64,000 nt of DNA from Prorocentrum cordatum (taxonomy: Eukaryota > Sar > Dinophyceae > Prorocentrales > Prorocentraceae): contig CAUYUJ010003625.1 of assembly GCA_963575745.1 (NCBI GenBank), positions 184,501-248,500 on the forward strand. Direction: 5' to 3'. How positions within the stretch are numbered: the stretch's first letter is position 1; each line of letters starts with the position of its first letter. Below the pieces are notes generated by a model that was not told the origin of the DNA, made no database searches, and saw only the letters and a list, made by a program, of their open reading frames with translations. Made by a program: the position numbers and the translations under genes. Shown here in pieces: positions 39,906 through 51,415 of this stretch.

Positions 39906-40289
39906 GTGCTGGTGGTTCCGAATGAAATGGAACTGCTGGAACTGCATGCAAACTTCCCTCTGGGCCTACGTGGGGCCACGAACCGTGTGAGGGGTGCGCC
40001 GACATGGGGAATAGAACTGCATGCGAACTGTCCCACAAGGGCCTTCGGTGGAACTCTCTGCGGGGCCACGAACCGTGTGAAGGGTGCACCGAAGTGGAGG
40101 TGGAACTGCATGCGAACTGTCCCACTGAGGCCTTCGGTGGAGCTCCCTATGGAACCACGAAACGTGTGAGGGGTGCGACGAAATTGGGGTGGAACTGAAT
40201 GCAACATTTCCCACCAGAGCCTTCGGTGGAGGTCCCTATGGGGCCACAAAACGTGTGAGGGGCGCACGGGATGAGAGGGTCGGGAGGAG

Positions 40290-41230
40290 GGGGCAGAGGG
40301 GGAGGAGGAGGAGGAGGAGGAGGAGGAGAGGAGAACAGGAGAACGCGGGGCGATGTCTCTTCAAAACAGGGGCCCAACACCACAATATGGTTGGGAAGAA
40401 GTCAGGTTCGGGTTCGGGCTCGGTTTCAGGATCGGGATCTGCACAATACAAATAAAATACGCATTCGCTAAACTACTAAGGCCATACGGAACAGACACAA
40501 TCCACATGCATTACAACACACAAATCCAATACACGACAACTGCACTACGAGCACAAACACAATTCAAATACACTGCCATCCAAACACGATATACAATGCA
40601 AACATCAAACACCTACAAACGCAAAACAATAGACATACCATACGCATAAACTGCCAATTATATATTACACATGTTCTTCCCGCGCGCAAATGACGTTTTG
40701 AATTGCCCCGTTTCAAATTTAACCTCTACACTCCGTGGTGCGACCCTAATACAAGCCCTGCTCAAAAGACCGCACACACGTAACAGAAAAACCAGGGCTC
40801 CGCCGAGAGTCCTCAAAATTTTGGCAGTCGCAGCGCTCCCGTGGGAATCCTCACGGATTCTTCCAGGATGCCTTAAGACTAGTCGAATACTTTAGGTTTG
40901 CCCAGATTCTCCAAAGATCTCGTAAATGTTCCTCAGATTCCTTTCGGGTTCCGCAAGTTCCCTTGGGATTCCGCGGGATCTCCGGGGGTCTCTCAGGGTT
41001 CCCCATACTTCCTCCAGGGTTCGCCAGCACTCATTCGATTATTCGACAATTACTCTGGTTCCCTTCGGGCTCCTTCTAGATGTCCTGCGCATGCCTCAAA
41101 ACTCCTCATAATCCCCTCGAAGTCCCCCTGGACAGCGAAGAACTCCTGAAGGGCCCTTCGGGACTCCCCAAGTATCTTCAAAATTTCCGAGGAACCCGCA
41201 GACTCCCGCATCCTGACTCTGATACATGCA
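40290..41230. other. Non-coding: small GGA run, A/C-rich stretch, degenerate GGTTCC-type repeats
   Basis: A (GGA)n run lies at 40,298-40,330. From 40,480 to 40,660 the plus strand is A/C-rich with almost no G. From 40,880 to 41,050 degenerate blocks such as GGGTTCCNC and GGGATTCCGC recur every 12-18 bp. No gene is seen. Confidence 0.45.
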
Positions 41231-41760
41231 CAGTTACACGGATGGAGCGGGGTGTCTTTCAAAATGAAGCTCTCGCATTGGCCCTGGTGCCGCGCACATT
41301 CGTCCGAAAAAGTTGGCAGCAATTAAACATGGAGGGGGGGAATTGGGCCATCGCCTCAGCGCCGCGCACAGTCGTCTTCACAGTTTGCAACAGCTTCGAG
41401 CATGGACAAGTAGTTTTCGAAATGGGACTCTTGCCTTAGCGCCGCGCACGTCCGTCTGGAAGGCTTGCAGCCGTTTCGAGGATGGAGGGGATGTCGTTTC
41501 CAGCATGAGGTTCCCGCCTCAGCGCCGCGCACGAGCGTCTGAAAAGTTGGCAGCAACTTCAAGAACGGACGGTAGTTCCTCTTCAGGATTGAGCTCCCGT
41601 TGTCGCGCCGCGCACACGCATCGCAGAAAGTGCGCAACACAACAGCTTCGAGGATGAAGTGCGCTCCCATTTCGAAATGGGGTGGTCGCCTTAGCGCCAC
41701 GCACATTCGTCCGACAAATTTGCAACAAGTGCACATATGAAGAACATATCATTTTCAAAC
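41230..41760. repeat. Tandem repeat, about 80 bp, six copies (family R3)
   Basis: The GCCGCGCAC anchor lies near 41,287, 41,359, 41,439, 41,522, 41,605 and 41,693, a spacing of 72-88 bp. The unit continues with a GTCCGxAAAGTTxGCA segment and TTCGAGGATGGA. The copies are diverged. Confidence 0.8.
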
Positions 41761-41764
41761 GGGC

Positions 41765-42420
41765 TTCTCCTCGGTTGTTTTCTAGTAAAGAGAAAGCTGT
41801 TACAGCTGCTTGGACGGAGAACGGTTTCTTTTTCGAAGGACATGACCAAATGCGCAAACGCGTGCAACAATCATTCAGATTAGAGCCGCCGTTCGTTAAA
41901 ACGGGAATTTCGTGGGACACCTCGCTGAACTGTATGATCATACCATCTCGTATTTCTTATTCGTCGACAGATGAATGCAGGCAGCGACTTTTCAAAAAGA
42001 TGTTTTCGCCTAGATGGCAGGCCCATGGGGCGCTGGTCCTCCTCCTCCTTCTCCTCCTCCTCCTCCTCCCTCCCTGCCTCCTTCCCTCCCTCCTTCCTCA
42101 TCCTCCCCTCCTCCCCCCCCCCCTCCTCATACTTCCTCCCTTCACTACGCGGAACAACCGACCTCCTTGTACCTGTCCTTCTCGAGGTCCCCGAAGATCA
42201 TCATGCCTGGCCTCTGCGGCGCGCACGGGGGGGGAAGGTCAGGGGAGTGTCCGGGGGGGCGTCCTGAGGAGGCCGCCGCCCCCTGGCAGGGTGCAGGGTC
42301 ACGAGATCTGAACTTTTCTTCGCCTATTTATGATGTTTATGCTTCTTCTCACAACAATAAATATTATTATCCGCCGACCCCACATGCGTGTGAAGCAAAG
42401 AGGCGGGACTCCCCACCAAG
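41765..42420. other. Non-coding spacer with a TCC-rich tract
   Basis: 42,037-42,145 is (CTC)n/(TCC)n and C-rich. The rest is unique sequence without a supported gene. Confidence 0.45.
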
Positions 42421-42640
42421 CCTCCGCCACGTCTGACCCCAGCCACCTCGACCTCCTGAGCGTGGTGTTTTAGGACCCCCCCACCCCTGCTAAAACTTGC
42501 GCTGGCATCCCCTACCGCGTTTGGCATCCCCAACCACCTCGACTTTGTGGGCGCTGCAAAAACTCACGTTTTCACCCATCTGCGCGTCTGACACCCCCAA
42601 CCACCTCGACCTTTTGGGCGTGGTGTTGACGACGCGATAG
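42420..42640. repeat. R4 satellite, first block (about 2.5 copies)
   Basis: GTCTGACxCCCCCA, CCACCTCGACCTCCTG and TGCAAAAACTC recur at about 70-95 bp spacing, the same unit as at 46.4-50.9 kb. It abuts the truncated protease of element C. Confidence 0.8.
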
Positions 42641-43830
42641 CCGTTGGCAGCCTCGAGGATGTGATCGCGCCCTTGCCGTGCTCGATTAGTCTCGTGAGGT
42701 CGGAGGTCGGACTTGTCCTGTATATGATGGGCTGAACCACTGTGCAAGATACGTGCACGTGAAAGCGCAGCCGTGGACCGCAGGGGCGTCGGTGTGGGTG
42801 TTACCACCGACGCGGAAGCGGTCGTGGTCGCCATGGTAATGACGCCATACAATCGTTGGGCGCCCTCCTGCGCGGCACGAAGCGCAAACGTACACGCCTG
42901 CTCCGTCCATTTGTACTTTGTGCCTTTTACCGTTTATGTAGTAATGTCCACGTTGTGTGGGTCAAATATGATATGCTTCATTGCGGAGTCAGACAAGATG
43001 AGAGTCCGTTCTCGTGAGACCGCAGCGCGGTCACGCCGTCGATCGTAGCGGCCTGGAGCTGGTAACCGAACGCGATCACGCGTCGACGGTGAGCGACTGT
43101 TGTATCGGGACGATGAACGGCTGTTCGATCTGTCACTCCTGGTAGGAGAACAGCCACAGGACGCGTCCCAGTGGGATGTCCTAGACGGAGAACGCGAAGG
43201 CTGTGGAGGACGTGGTGACCATCTGCAACGCTCTGGAGAGCGAGACTCGCGTCGCCCCCCGCGCTGTGGAGATGGTGATCCTCGTCGTGACCAACTCGTG
43301 CCCCCCGGACTTCGAGACTGCTGTCGTTTCTTGTAGGGTGATTGTCGCCGGCCCCCCGCTCGTCGCGGAGAGGGTGTCCTGTTGCGGCTGTCTTTGCTGC
43401 GTCGCCGAACAGGGCTCCGGTCGGGAGTCTTCGTGTCGGGGTTGATGTGGGCAATGCGGCAGCGGTCGACGTGCTTGCAGGTTTGCTTCGGGACTGCGTA
43501 GAAGGTGCATGCTGGCACGTGGGGGTATGTGCAACGCTCTTTCTTGGAACGGGATCATGTCTCGGCGAAATCAAAGCAGAAGTTTTGCCGCGGCTTGTCT
43601 TTCGTCGTTGGTCCAGTGGAGCAACCAATAGAAGATCGTCTGTCACGGTAGTTACGGGCAGAAGACGTAGGAAGTCGCGTGGAGCCCGCGTGGAGCACTT
43701 TGCACTTTTCCCCATCTTTGCATTTGCCCGATTTGAACGCCGCGCTGATCACGGAGACGTGTCGGATAGACTCGTTTTTGAGGTGGTGCTGAATGCGCTC
43801 AAGTCGGTAAGAGTTCAAGATTGTCAAGAA
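42640..43830 (-). pseudogene. Nucleocapsid and start of protease, element C
   Basis: Frame 43555-43827 has a CCCH-like segment AAFKSGKCKDGEKCKVLH whose first Cys position is Ala. Frame 42934-43518 has CTFYAVPKQTCKHVDRCRIAH (C-x9-C-x5-C-x3-H), then an Arg/Ser-rich basic tail with many RS and SP pairs. The protease start is readable near 42,750 as RILHSGSAHHI. The expected catalytic Asp of D-S-G is His, one base different. The frame then runs into the satellite. The basic tail suits RNA binding; the protease is dead. Confidence 0.55.
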
Positions 43831-44503
43831 CTCGTTGTCGAAACCTATCGTACGTTTTGTTGGGATTGTTTGGAGTCGTTTCGTTGTAGTCGTGCATGTC
43901 CTGCTTCATCAGACAATGACGTCGTATCTGAGCACGGAATAGAGACTCCAATATGATCGTGTCGGGTGGTTCGCGGCAATCCAGTAGCATATTGTCCCAG
44001 TCTACGATGAACCGTTGCAAGTCGTCGTCCCGCATGCGCAGTGGCTGCAGGCGTTCGAAGTCGTGCAGAGTGTCGTCCACTGCAGTGACCTTGTGGGACT
44101 GCAGCATCGTCCAGTAGATTCGTCTGCCTTTGAGCACACGGCCGGCCTTGTGCTCCTGAGCTGTAAGGTTCCTAATGCGGTAGCGGAGCTCAGAATTGAG
44201 GATCGCGGCGAGCCCAGCTGCGAGTTTGCAGTGGATGCTCTCCAAGTCGCCGCTGTCCTGGAGGTCGTCGTAGGTCGTTGTCGGTTTTTCTGCAATGCAA
44301 AGGAAAGCGCACGCCTTGGCAGGGCGCCCAGATGCACTGCCAAAGTTGTTGCGAACTGTCTGCTGCCACTCCTGTAGTTGCGCAATGCGTGGCAGTTGTG
44401 GTATACGTACGGTGTCGGGCTCCTTGATAGGAGCAACGGCGGTGGCAGAGGCGCGCGACAAAGTCTGCGAAGGAACCGGTTTTGGTGGAGAAGAATCTCG
44501 CAC
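43799..44503 (-). CDS. Gag core (capsid-like), element C
   Basis: 234 open codons. IPQLPRIAQLQEWQQTVRNN, LNSELRYRIRNLT, RVLKGRRIYWTMLQ, LQRFIVDWDNMLLDC and LFRAQIRRHCLM occur in the same order and spacing as the Gag core of element A. The composition is helical. Upstream is the coiled-coil leader, downstream the CCCH nucleocapsid. This is the best-preserved Gag of the window. Confidence 0.65.
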   Translation of the reverse strand: MRDSSPPKPVPSQTLSRASATAVAPIKEPDTVRIPQLPRIAQLQEWQQTVRNNFGSASGRPAKACAFLCIAEKPTTTYDDLQDSGDLESIHCKLAAGLAAILNSELRYRIRNLTAQEHKAGRVLKGRRIYWTMLQSHKVTAVDDTLHDFERLQPLRMRDDDLQRFIVDWDNMLLDCREPPDTIILESLFRAQIRRHCLMKQDMHDYNETTPNNPNKTYDRFRQRVLDNLELLPT

Positions 44504-44647
44504 CGGAAAACGCGACGTGTCTGAGCGGAAGCCGCGGCTAAAGCGGCCCCAGGTGAGGTGCGTCGTGCACGGCCCGCGGGGGCGCTCCCATCGGCAGGCG
44601 TAGGAGCGCGACGATGGTCTGGAGGTTGGCGGTGGAGCTCAGCGTTG

Positions 44648-46120
44648 CTAACGTGCGAGGTCAGCGTAATTAGCTTCGTTGGTCGCGTCGGTGCGCTGCA
44701 TGTGTTGGACACTCTGTTGGAGACCACGTATTTCAACGTTGGTATCGTGGGTCCGCTGGGAGTACCTGTCCAGCCTGCGCTCGAGGTCTTGGAATTGTTG
44801 GTTGTGTGCTTCGCGCTCTTGTTCCAAACGGGCAAGTAGTGAGTCGGCCCGCGCTTGTTCAGCGTCTGCCTCCTGGGAGATCTGAATAAATCGCATCTGC
44901 ACGTGGTCCGCTGCCTGCTGTACCTCGGCCAAGCGGGCGTCGAGAGAGGCGAAATCGTAAACCGACGTCGGGGTGCCCGGCTGGTCAGTCTGGGCCCGCG
45001 CAGCATGCAACTCGGCCAGCGCAGTCCGTAGCTTTGGGAAATGCTCCTCGACCTGGGAGACTCGGTTCTCAAGCGCTGGGGCGCGTCCTTCGAAAGTTCC
45101 AGGTCGGTGAGTGAGGGCCGTCTCGGCACCGCGCAGCTTACCATCTAACTCAGACGTGAGGGTGGCATGGGTGGAGGGCATCGTAGCAGCGTGCTGTTGG
45201 ACCTGGTTGCGAGGCGTATCCAAATCATCACGTAGCTGGGAGTCCGTAGATCCATGTACCTCCATAGGTGGGGTACGCCGTGCCATCAGGAGCTCATCGT
45301 GTAGGGTCCTGACAGCAGCAGCCCCAGTATCCCTGACGGTCACAAGTTGTGCCTCCATCTGTAGGTGGTAGTCGTGAAGCGTCTGGCTCGTTCTGGAGTC
45401 GGCACCCCGGTGTGACTCCATCTGGTCGACCTGGAATTGGACCTGAGGGATGATCGATCGATCCTCGGCGATCCTAGCGTCGACCAGGGCAAGAGCTTGC
45501 TGAAGCTCCTGTCTCATTGTGGTCGTCTGAGCGGCCAGACCCGACAGTTGTTGGGTCGTGCATTTTCAACCCGGTCTCGAAGCTCCGCCAGATCGCTGAC
45601 GGTAGGAGAGGATTGCGCAGCAAGGTTGCGCAGCTGAGAGCCATGCCGGGAGCGCCGCTGTGAGGGGCTGCGGCTGGCGTCTCGAGTAGGAGAACGAATG
45701 TGATACCTCTCTGGAACCTGTCGCTGAGATGCCCGGCCAGCGCGAATCTCGATGACCCGCGCATGCTCTGAGACAGAGACGTTTGTAGGCGACGGAATCT
45801 TGGCCCAGCGGCAATTGCGACCGACGCCGGTGCGTGTCAGCGGAGGCGGGCGGCGAGACAGCAGGCGCATTGAAGCCAGGGTCGGCCCCGAAGACAGACG
45901 CGACAACTGCGGGTGTAGCCACCGACGGGTCGGACGCATCAGGCTCCGCGGGAGGCGAATCCAGCCGCTGTCGCGAGGGTCGTGGCGCGCGAGAGGAGCC
46001 GGCGGAGACGTCGGAGAATCGGGTGGGAATTCCCCGAGAGCCGCCGCAGGAAACGAGGCGCTGCCGTCACCTGAGAGGGGGGAGATGGGCATCGCAATTT
46101 CTTGCGCCCTCTCCACGACG
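44648..46120 (-). pseudogene. Coiled-coil Gag leader, element C
   Basis: Frame 44648-45517 (289 codons) is almost wholly alpha-helical, with heptad-like runs: MRQELQQALALVDARI, then ALENRVSQVEEHFPKL and FQDLERRLDRY. The preceding Arg/Ser/Pro-rich leader sits in the 45514-46326 frame and ends at SDLAELRDRVENA. The coil crosses to the other frame near 45,540, so one frameshift separates them. The first plausible ATG of the leader is near 46,100 (MPISPLSGDG). Assembly through the coil is inferred. Confidence 0.5.
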
Positions 46121-46424
46121 CCATTGCTAGCATGCGCCGTCGAGGAGAGCGCGCGCTGAAGGCAGCGCAACGAAGTCGCGACGCCAAGCGGTGGAATCCA
46201 AGATGGCGCGAATTGCAACAGCAAGAAGCGGTTATGAAAAAAGGCTGATAAACTGTGCGCACAGGGAGACGGCCGAGGGGCCGCTCCTGCATGGGGCCCG
46301 TTGATGGAGGTTGTTTTCCCAGGCACTGCGCAGCGAGCAGCGCGCCGAGTCAGTGTTTCAATACCTGAGCAAGCACAGTTGCGGACGGGATGCGATAGGA
46401 AAGCGAGCGGACTTCACGCACAGG

Positions 46425-47460
46425 CGCGGTGTTTCAGGACCCCCTTCCCTGCAAAAACTCGCGCCGGCACCCCCCGCCGCGTCTGACACCCCCAGCCACC
46501 TCGACCTCCTGGGCGCGGCGTTTAAGGCACCCCCACCCTGCAGAAACTCACGCCGGCACCCCCCGCCGCGTCTGACACCCCCACGCCCCCCGCCGCGTCT
46601 GACACCCCCAGCCACCTCGACCTCCTGGGCGCGGTGTTTGAAGGCCCCCGACCCTGCAAAAACTCGCGCCAGACCCCCCCGCCGCGTCTGACGCCCCCAG
46701 CCACCTCGACCTCCCGGGCGCGGCGTTTCAGGGCCCCCCCACCCTGCAAAAACTTGCGCCGGCACCCCCCACCGCGTTTGACACCCGCAACAACCTCGAC
46801 CTCCTGGGCGCGCCCGATCCCCCACCGCGACGACACCCCCAGCCGCCTCGACCACATGGGCGCGGTGTCCTACGGCCCCACACCTTGCAAAAACTCGCGC
46901 CAACGCCCCCCGCCGCGTCTGACGCCCCAGCCGCCTCGACCTCCTGGGCGTGGTCTGCAAAAACTCGCGCCGGCCCCGCCCCCGCCTCCCGCGTCTGACA
47001 CCCCAGCCACCTCGACCTCCTGGGCGCGTTGTTTTAAGGCCCCTCCCCTGCGAAAACTCGCGCCGGCACCTCCCGCCGCATCTGACGCCCCCAGCCACCT
47101 TGACCTCCTGGGCGCGGTTTCAAGGCCCCCCCCCACCCTGAAAAAACTCGCGCCGGCGCCCCCCGCCGCGTCTGACACCCCCAGCCACCTCGACCTCCCA
47201 GGCGCGAAGTTCTACGGCCCCCATCACCCTGCAAAAACTCGCGCCGGCACCCCCCCCGCCGCCTGACACCCTCATCCACCTCGACCTCCTGGGCGTGCAT
47301 TTTTAAAGGCCCCCCGCCCTGCAAAAGCTCGCGCGCCCATCCACCTCGACCTCTAGTCTGACACAGCCACCATGCACGTCTGTCACCTCGACCTCCTGGG
47401 CATGGTTTTTTCGATCTGCCCCGCCCTGCAAAAACTCGCGCCCGCGCCCTTTTTTTTGGC
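46425..47460. repeat. R4 satellite, second block (about a dozen copies)
   Basis: A unit of about 90 bp: CGCGTCTGACACCCCCAGCC, CACCTCGACCTCCTGGGCGC, a variable GTTT..GGCCCCC part, then CCCTGCAAAAACTCGCGCC. Frames through it (RSRWLGVSDAAGGAGAS) are repeat by-products. Confidence 0.9.
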
Positions 47461-47532
47461 CGCAACGCCACGCCACAGATGAACAGTGCAACGCTGGCTC
47501 CGTGGCCGAACCAACGGAAGAATAAATTCAGA

Positions 47533-48330
47533 TTACAGCAGGGACTTGAATTCATCCAGGTCAACTGTAACCTGATCTTTCTCAGGATGCAGACCCCTCC
47601 TGAGACGGCGAAGATTTTTCAGGCCTGCCGCAGTCGGGTTGGAGCAGGCCTTTCCCAGCTCCATGGCCCCGGCACCGCTGCTATACGACTTGCAACATGC
47701 ACAGGAACAAGTGACTGTTGTCACTGCAACGAAAGGAGATGACACGGCGGCCGAGCGGCCGAGCTTCAGGAGCTCGCCCCTATCCAACCTTGAACGGCCG
47801 CGGCAGTCTCCCGACACAGGCGGAGCCGAGGATCTGGACCCGACGAGGCAAACTCTACACTGCCAAAACGGGCCCACACGAATCCAGGTGTGGGAGACAA
47901 GCAAAGACGGCGCCTTCTCAACAGGAGGTGGCTGCACCCTCGGCGCCCCTCGAAACTCAAGGCGAGGCCAGGGGGGCAGCAACTGCGCACCAGCAATAAG
48001 AACAGCGCGAGCAATCTGGATGCGGCGGTCTAACTCCTCCGCCTCCAGAGGCGCCAGAAGACGGGCGCTGCCTCGCCCCCTCCTTGGCCGCTAGGTCGGC
48101 GTAAAAATTGCCGAGGCGACGAAACCTCTCCTCCGAACTCAAACCAACCTCCTCCGCATCTCTGCGCGCATCCACCTTGTGGAGCGCCGTGCAAAAACTG
48201 CAGAAATGATGGCGGGCTTGGAGCACCTGCCCCGAGCACTGTCGCTTGGCACTCGTTGCGGCACTGGCCCCAAGGGCCTGATGCAAAACTACATTAGCAC
48301 AGTCAGAGCAACACGCAGCAGGGCCCTCAG
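47533..48330 (-). pseudogene. Retroelement-like remnant with Cys pairs between R4 blocks
   Basis: Minus-strand frames 47957-48286 and 47533-47982 overlap. The first has HHFCSFCTALHKVD and EERFRRLGNFYADLAAKEG. The second has SHTWIRVGPFWQCRVCLVG. An H-W-..G-..C-x2-C segment of this kind is common near the C-terminus of dinoflagellate retroelement proteins. The segment has normal composition, unlike the satellite on both sides. The family assignment is weak. Confidence 0.35.
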
Positions 48331-48464
48331 ATTAAAGGCCAGCCCAAGCCAAAGCCCCGAACTCCGAGCCCTGAAGGGGCTGAGGCCAGGGGGCCCAAAG
48401 AGGCCCCTTGAAGGTGCCCGGGCGCTCGCCAGATTCAGAGGCCATGACCGCCCGCGCCCCCCGC

Positions 48465-50935
48465 TGGGTCTGACACCCCCAGTCTCCTCGACCTCCTAAG
48501 CGCTGTCTTTTCAAGCCTCCCCACCCAGCAAAAACTCGCGCCTGCGACCGCCGCCGCGTCTGACACCCCCAGCCACCTCGACCTCCTGGGCGCGGTGTTT
48601 TAGGGCCCCACCCACCCTGCAAAAAACTCTCGCCAATGACTCCCGCCTCGTCTGACTGACACCCCCAGCCACCTCGACCTCCTGGGCGCGGCCATACCCC
48701 CCCCCCCCCCCCCCCCTGCAAAAACTCGCGCCGGCACCCCCCGCCGCGTCTGACACCCCCAGCCACCTCGACCTCCTGGGTGCGATGTTTTAAGCCCCGC
48801 ACACCCCTGCAAAAACTCACGCCAGCACCCCCCGCCGCGTCTGACACCCCATCCACCTCGCCCTCCTGGGCGCGGCGTTGCAGGGCCCGCCCTTGCCATG
48901 CGAAAACTCTCGCTGGCACCCCCCACCGCGTCTGACACCCCCAGTCACCTCGACCTCCAGGGCGCGCTGTTTTCAGGGCCGCCCCGCCCTGTAAAAACTC
49001 GCGCTCGCGCGCCCCGCCGCGTCTGACACCCCCAGCCGCCTCGACCTCCTGGGCGCGGCGTTTCCGACCCCCACCCACCCCCTGCAAGAGCTCGCGCCAG
49101 CACCCCCCTCCGCGTCTGACACCCCCAGCCACCTCGACCTCCTGGGCGCGGTGTTTCAGGGCCCCCCCACCCTGCAGAAACTCGCGCCGGCCCCCCCCCC
49201 GCGTCTGACACCCCCAGCCACCTCGACCTCCCGGGCGCAGCGTTTGAAGGCCCCCCTACAAAAACTCGCGCCGGCACCCGCCGCCGCGTCTGACACCCCC
49301 TGCCACCTCGACCTCCTGGGCGCGGTGTCATTTAGGCCCCCCCCTGCAAAAACTTGCGACCGCACACCCCGCCGCGTCTGACACCCCCAGCCTCGCCCTC
49401 CTGGGCGCGGCGTTGCAGGGCCCCCCCTCGCCAAGCGAAAACTCTCGCTGGCACCCCCCACCGCGTCTGACACCCCCAGTCACCTCGACCTCCAGGGCGC
49501 GCTGTTTTCAGGGCCGCCCCGCCCTGTAAAAACTCGCGCTCGCGCGCCCCGCCGCGTCTGACACCCCCAGCCGCCGCCTCGACCTCCTGGGCGCGGCGTT
49601 TCAGACCCCCCCCCCCACCACCCTGCAAAAACTCGCGCCCGCGCCCCCCGCCGCGTCTGACACCCCAGGCCGCCTCGACCTCCTGGGCGCGGCATGTTAG
49701 GGCCCCCGCACACTGCAAAAACTTGCGCTGGCAACCTCCACCTCGTCTGACACCCACCTCGACCTCCTGGGCTTACGGCGCCCCCACCCTGAACTCGCGC
49801 CAGCACCCCCCGCCGCGTCTGACACCCAGCCACCTCGACCTCCAGGGCGCGGCTTCTCAAGGCCCCCCCACCCTGCAAAAACTCGCGCTGGCGCGCCCGC
49901 CGCGTCTGACACCCCAGCCACCTCAACCTCCAGGGCGCGGCGTTTCAACGCCCCCCCGCTCTGCAGAAGCTCGCGCCGGCACCCTCTATCGCGTCTGACA
50001 CCCCCAGCCTCCTCGACCTCCTGGGCGCGGCGTTTCAGGGCCCCCCCACCCCGCAAAAACTCACGCCGGCACCCCCCGCCACGTCTGACACCCGTAGCCA
50101 CCTCGACCTCCTGGGCGCGGTGTTTTCGGGCCCCCCCACCCTGCAAAAATTCGCGCCGGCGCCCCCCGCCGCGCCTGGCGCCCCCAGCCAGGGCCCCCCC
50201 ACCCTGGAGAAACTCGCGCCGGCACCCCCATCCGCGTCTGACACCCCCAAGCACCTCGACCTCCAGGGCGCGGTGTTTGAGGGCCCCTCCGCCCTGCAAA
50301 AGCTCGCGCCGGCGCCCCCTACCACGTCTGACACCCCCAGCCTCCCCGACCTCCTCGGCGCGGCTTCTTAAGACCCCCCCACCCTGCAAAAACTCGCGCT
50401 GGCGCGCCCGCCGCGCCTGACACCCCCAAGCACCTCGATCTCCTGGGCGCTGTGTTTTACGGCCCCTTCACCCTGCAAAAGCTCGCGCCAGCACCCCCCA
50501 CCGCGTCTGACGCCCCCAGCCTCCTCGACCTCCTGGGCGTGGTGTTTCAGGGCCCCCCCCACCCTGCTAAAACTCACGCCGGCGCCCCCCGCCGCGTCTG
50601 ACACCCCTGGCCACCTCGACCTCCTGGGCGCAATGTTTTTGGGCCCCCCCAGTGCAAAAAATTGCGCCGGCACCCCCCGCCGCGCCTGACGCCCCCAGCC
50701 AAGGCCCCCCCAACCTGCGAAAAACTCGCGCCGGCACCCCCCGCCGCGTCTGACACCCCCAAGCACCTCGACCTCCTGGGCGCGGTGTTTCAGGGGCCCT
50801 TCACCTTGCAAAAACTCGCGCCCGCACCCCCCACCGCGTCTCACCCCTGGCCGCCTCGACCTCCTGGGCGCGGCGTTTCAAGGCCCCACCCTGCGAAAAC
50901 TCGCGCCGACACCCCTCACCGCGTCTAGTTCGAAG
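48465..50935. repeat. R4 satellite, third block (more than two dozen copies)
   Basis: The same unit of about 90 bp as the 46.4 kb block, with variable lengths caused mainly by C-run changes, for example the long C run near 48,700. One sub-segment (about 48,890-49,030) is nearly identical to another at about 49,440-49,570, showing a recent duplication of several units together. Confidence 0.9.
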
Positions 50936-51415
50936 GGGGCTGGGAGGCCCCGCCAACAGCTTCGCCTCAGGCGAAGCCAAGCTCCAGCTCGGCTGTATCG
51001 TGGGATGCCACGTCAAGAAAAAGGAAAGCCTTTTAGTCTCGATAGCGATAGCGTGCCTCGCGGCGAGGCACAACCAAATCTAGGCGGCCGGCCGCTCTGA
51101 GCCAAGACGGCCGCGGGCGCACGCTCGCTTCCGCCCCTTGCGCCCCCCAGCTCGATTTAGAATCGGGGGGGGGGGGGGGAGGGCGAAGCGCGCGTCCGCC
51201 GCCCATATAGCGAGAACAGATCAGCAGCTAACCTGCACGAAGACAGGAAAGGAGACGGACCCAAAGGAGTTGGACCCGTCAGCGAGTTGCCTCGCGAATG
51301 TAGGGCGCGCGCATCAGGCGGCGTCAGAACTTTGATGTCTGGCCGGCCCGATATGGCGTACGTCTCTTCAAGTCATGTTCGAAGGTCCGTATACCTCCCA
51401 TGACTTGTAGAACAT
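50936..51415. other. Non-coding region after element B; possible 3' UTR/LTR
   Basis: It lies directly downstream of the element B RNase H stop. A perfect 9-bp inverted repeat CAAGTCATG/CATGACTTG (51369-51377/51399-51407) starts 9 bases past the stop on the minus strand and could form an RNA hairpin. A second short palindrome, GCGAAGC or similar, lies near 50,965-50,990. No LTR boundary could be proven. Confidence 0.45.

Larger units (their letters stand above)
38520..40265. repeat. Tandem repeat, about 90 bp, 13 copies in three blocks (family R2)
   Basis: Copies share GGGCCACGAAACGTGTGAGG, GGAACTGCATGCGAAC and GGGGCCTTCGGTGGA. The GGCCACGA anchor lies near 38,595, 38,693, 38,778, 38,868, 39,176, 39,267, 39,358, 39,449, 39,533, 39,970, 40,062, 40,152 and 40,240. 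A-rich stretches separate the blocks. Confidence 0.9.
42640..46120 (-). mobile_element. Element C: truncated Ty1/copia-like Gag-protease fragment
   Basis: The minus-strand order is a coiled-coil Gag leader, Gag core, CCCH nucleocapsid, then the beginning of an aspartic protease. The protease stops where R4 satellite begins at about 42,640. Integrase and RT are missing. R4 blocks lie on both sides in the same orientation. Confidence 0.65.

Noticed and set aside
46358-50928. Many overlapping Gly/Arg-rich or Pro/Ala-rich ORFs with recurring peptide blocks.
   Set aside because: They are the R4 satellite read in different frames; the unit length varies and is not kept to multiples of three.
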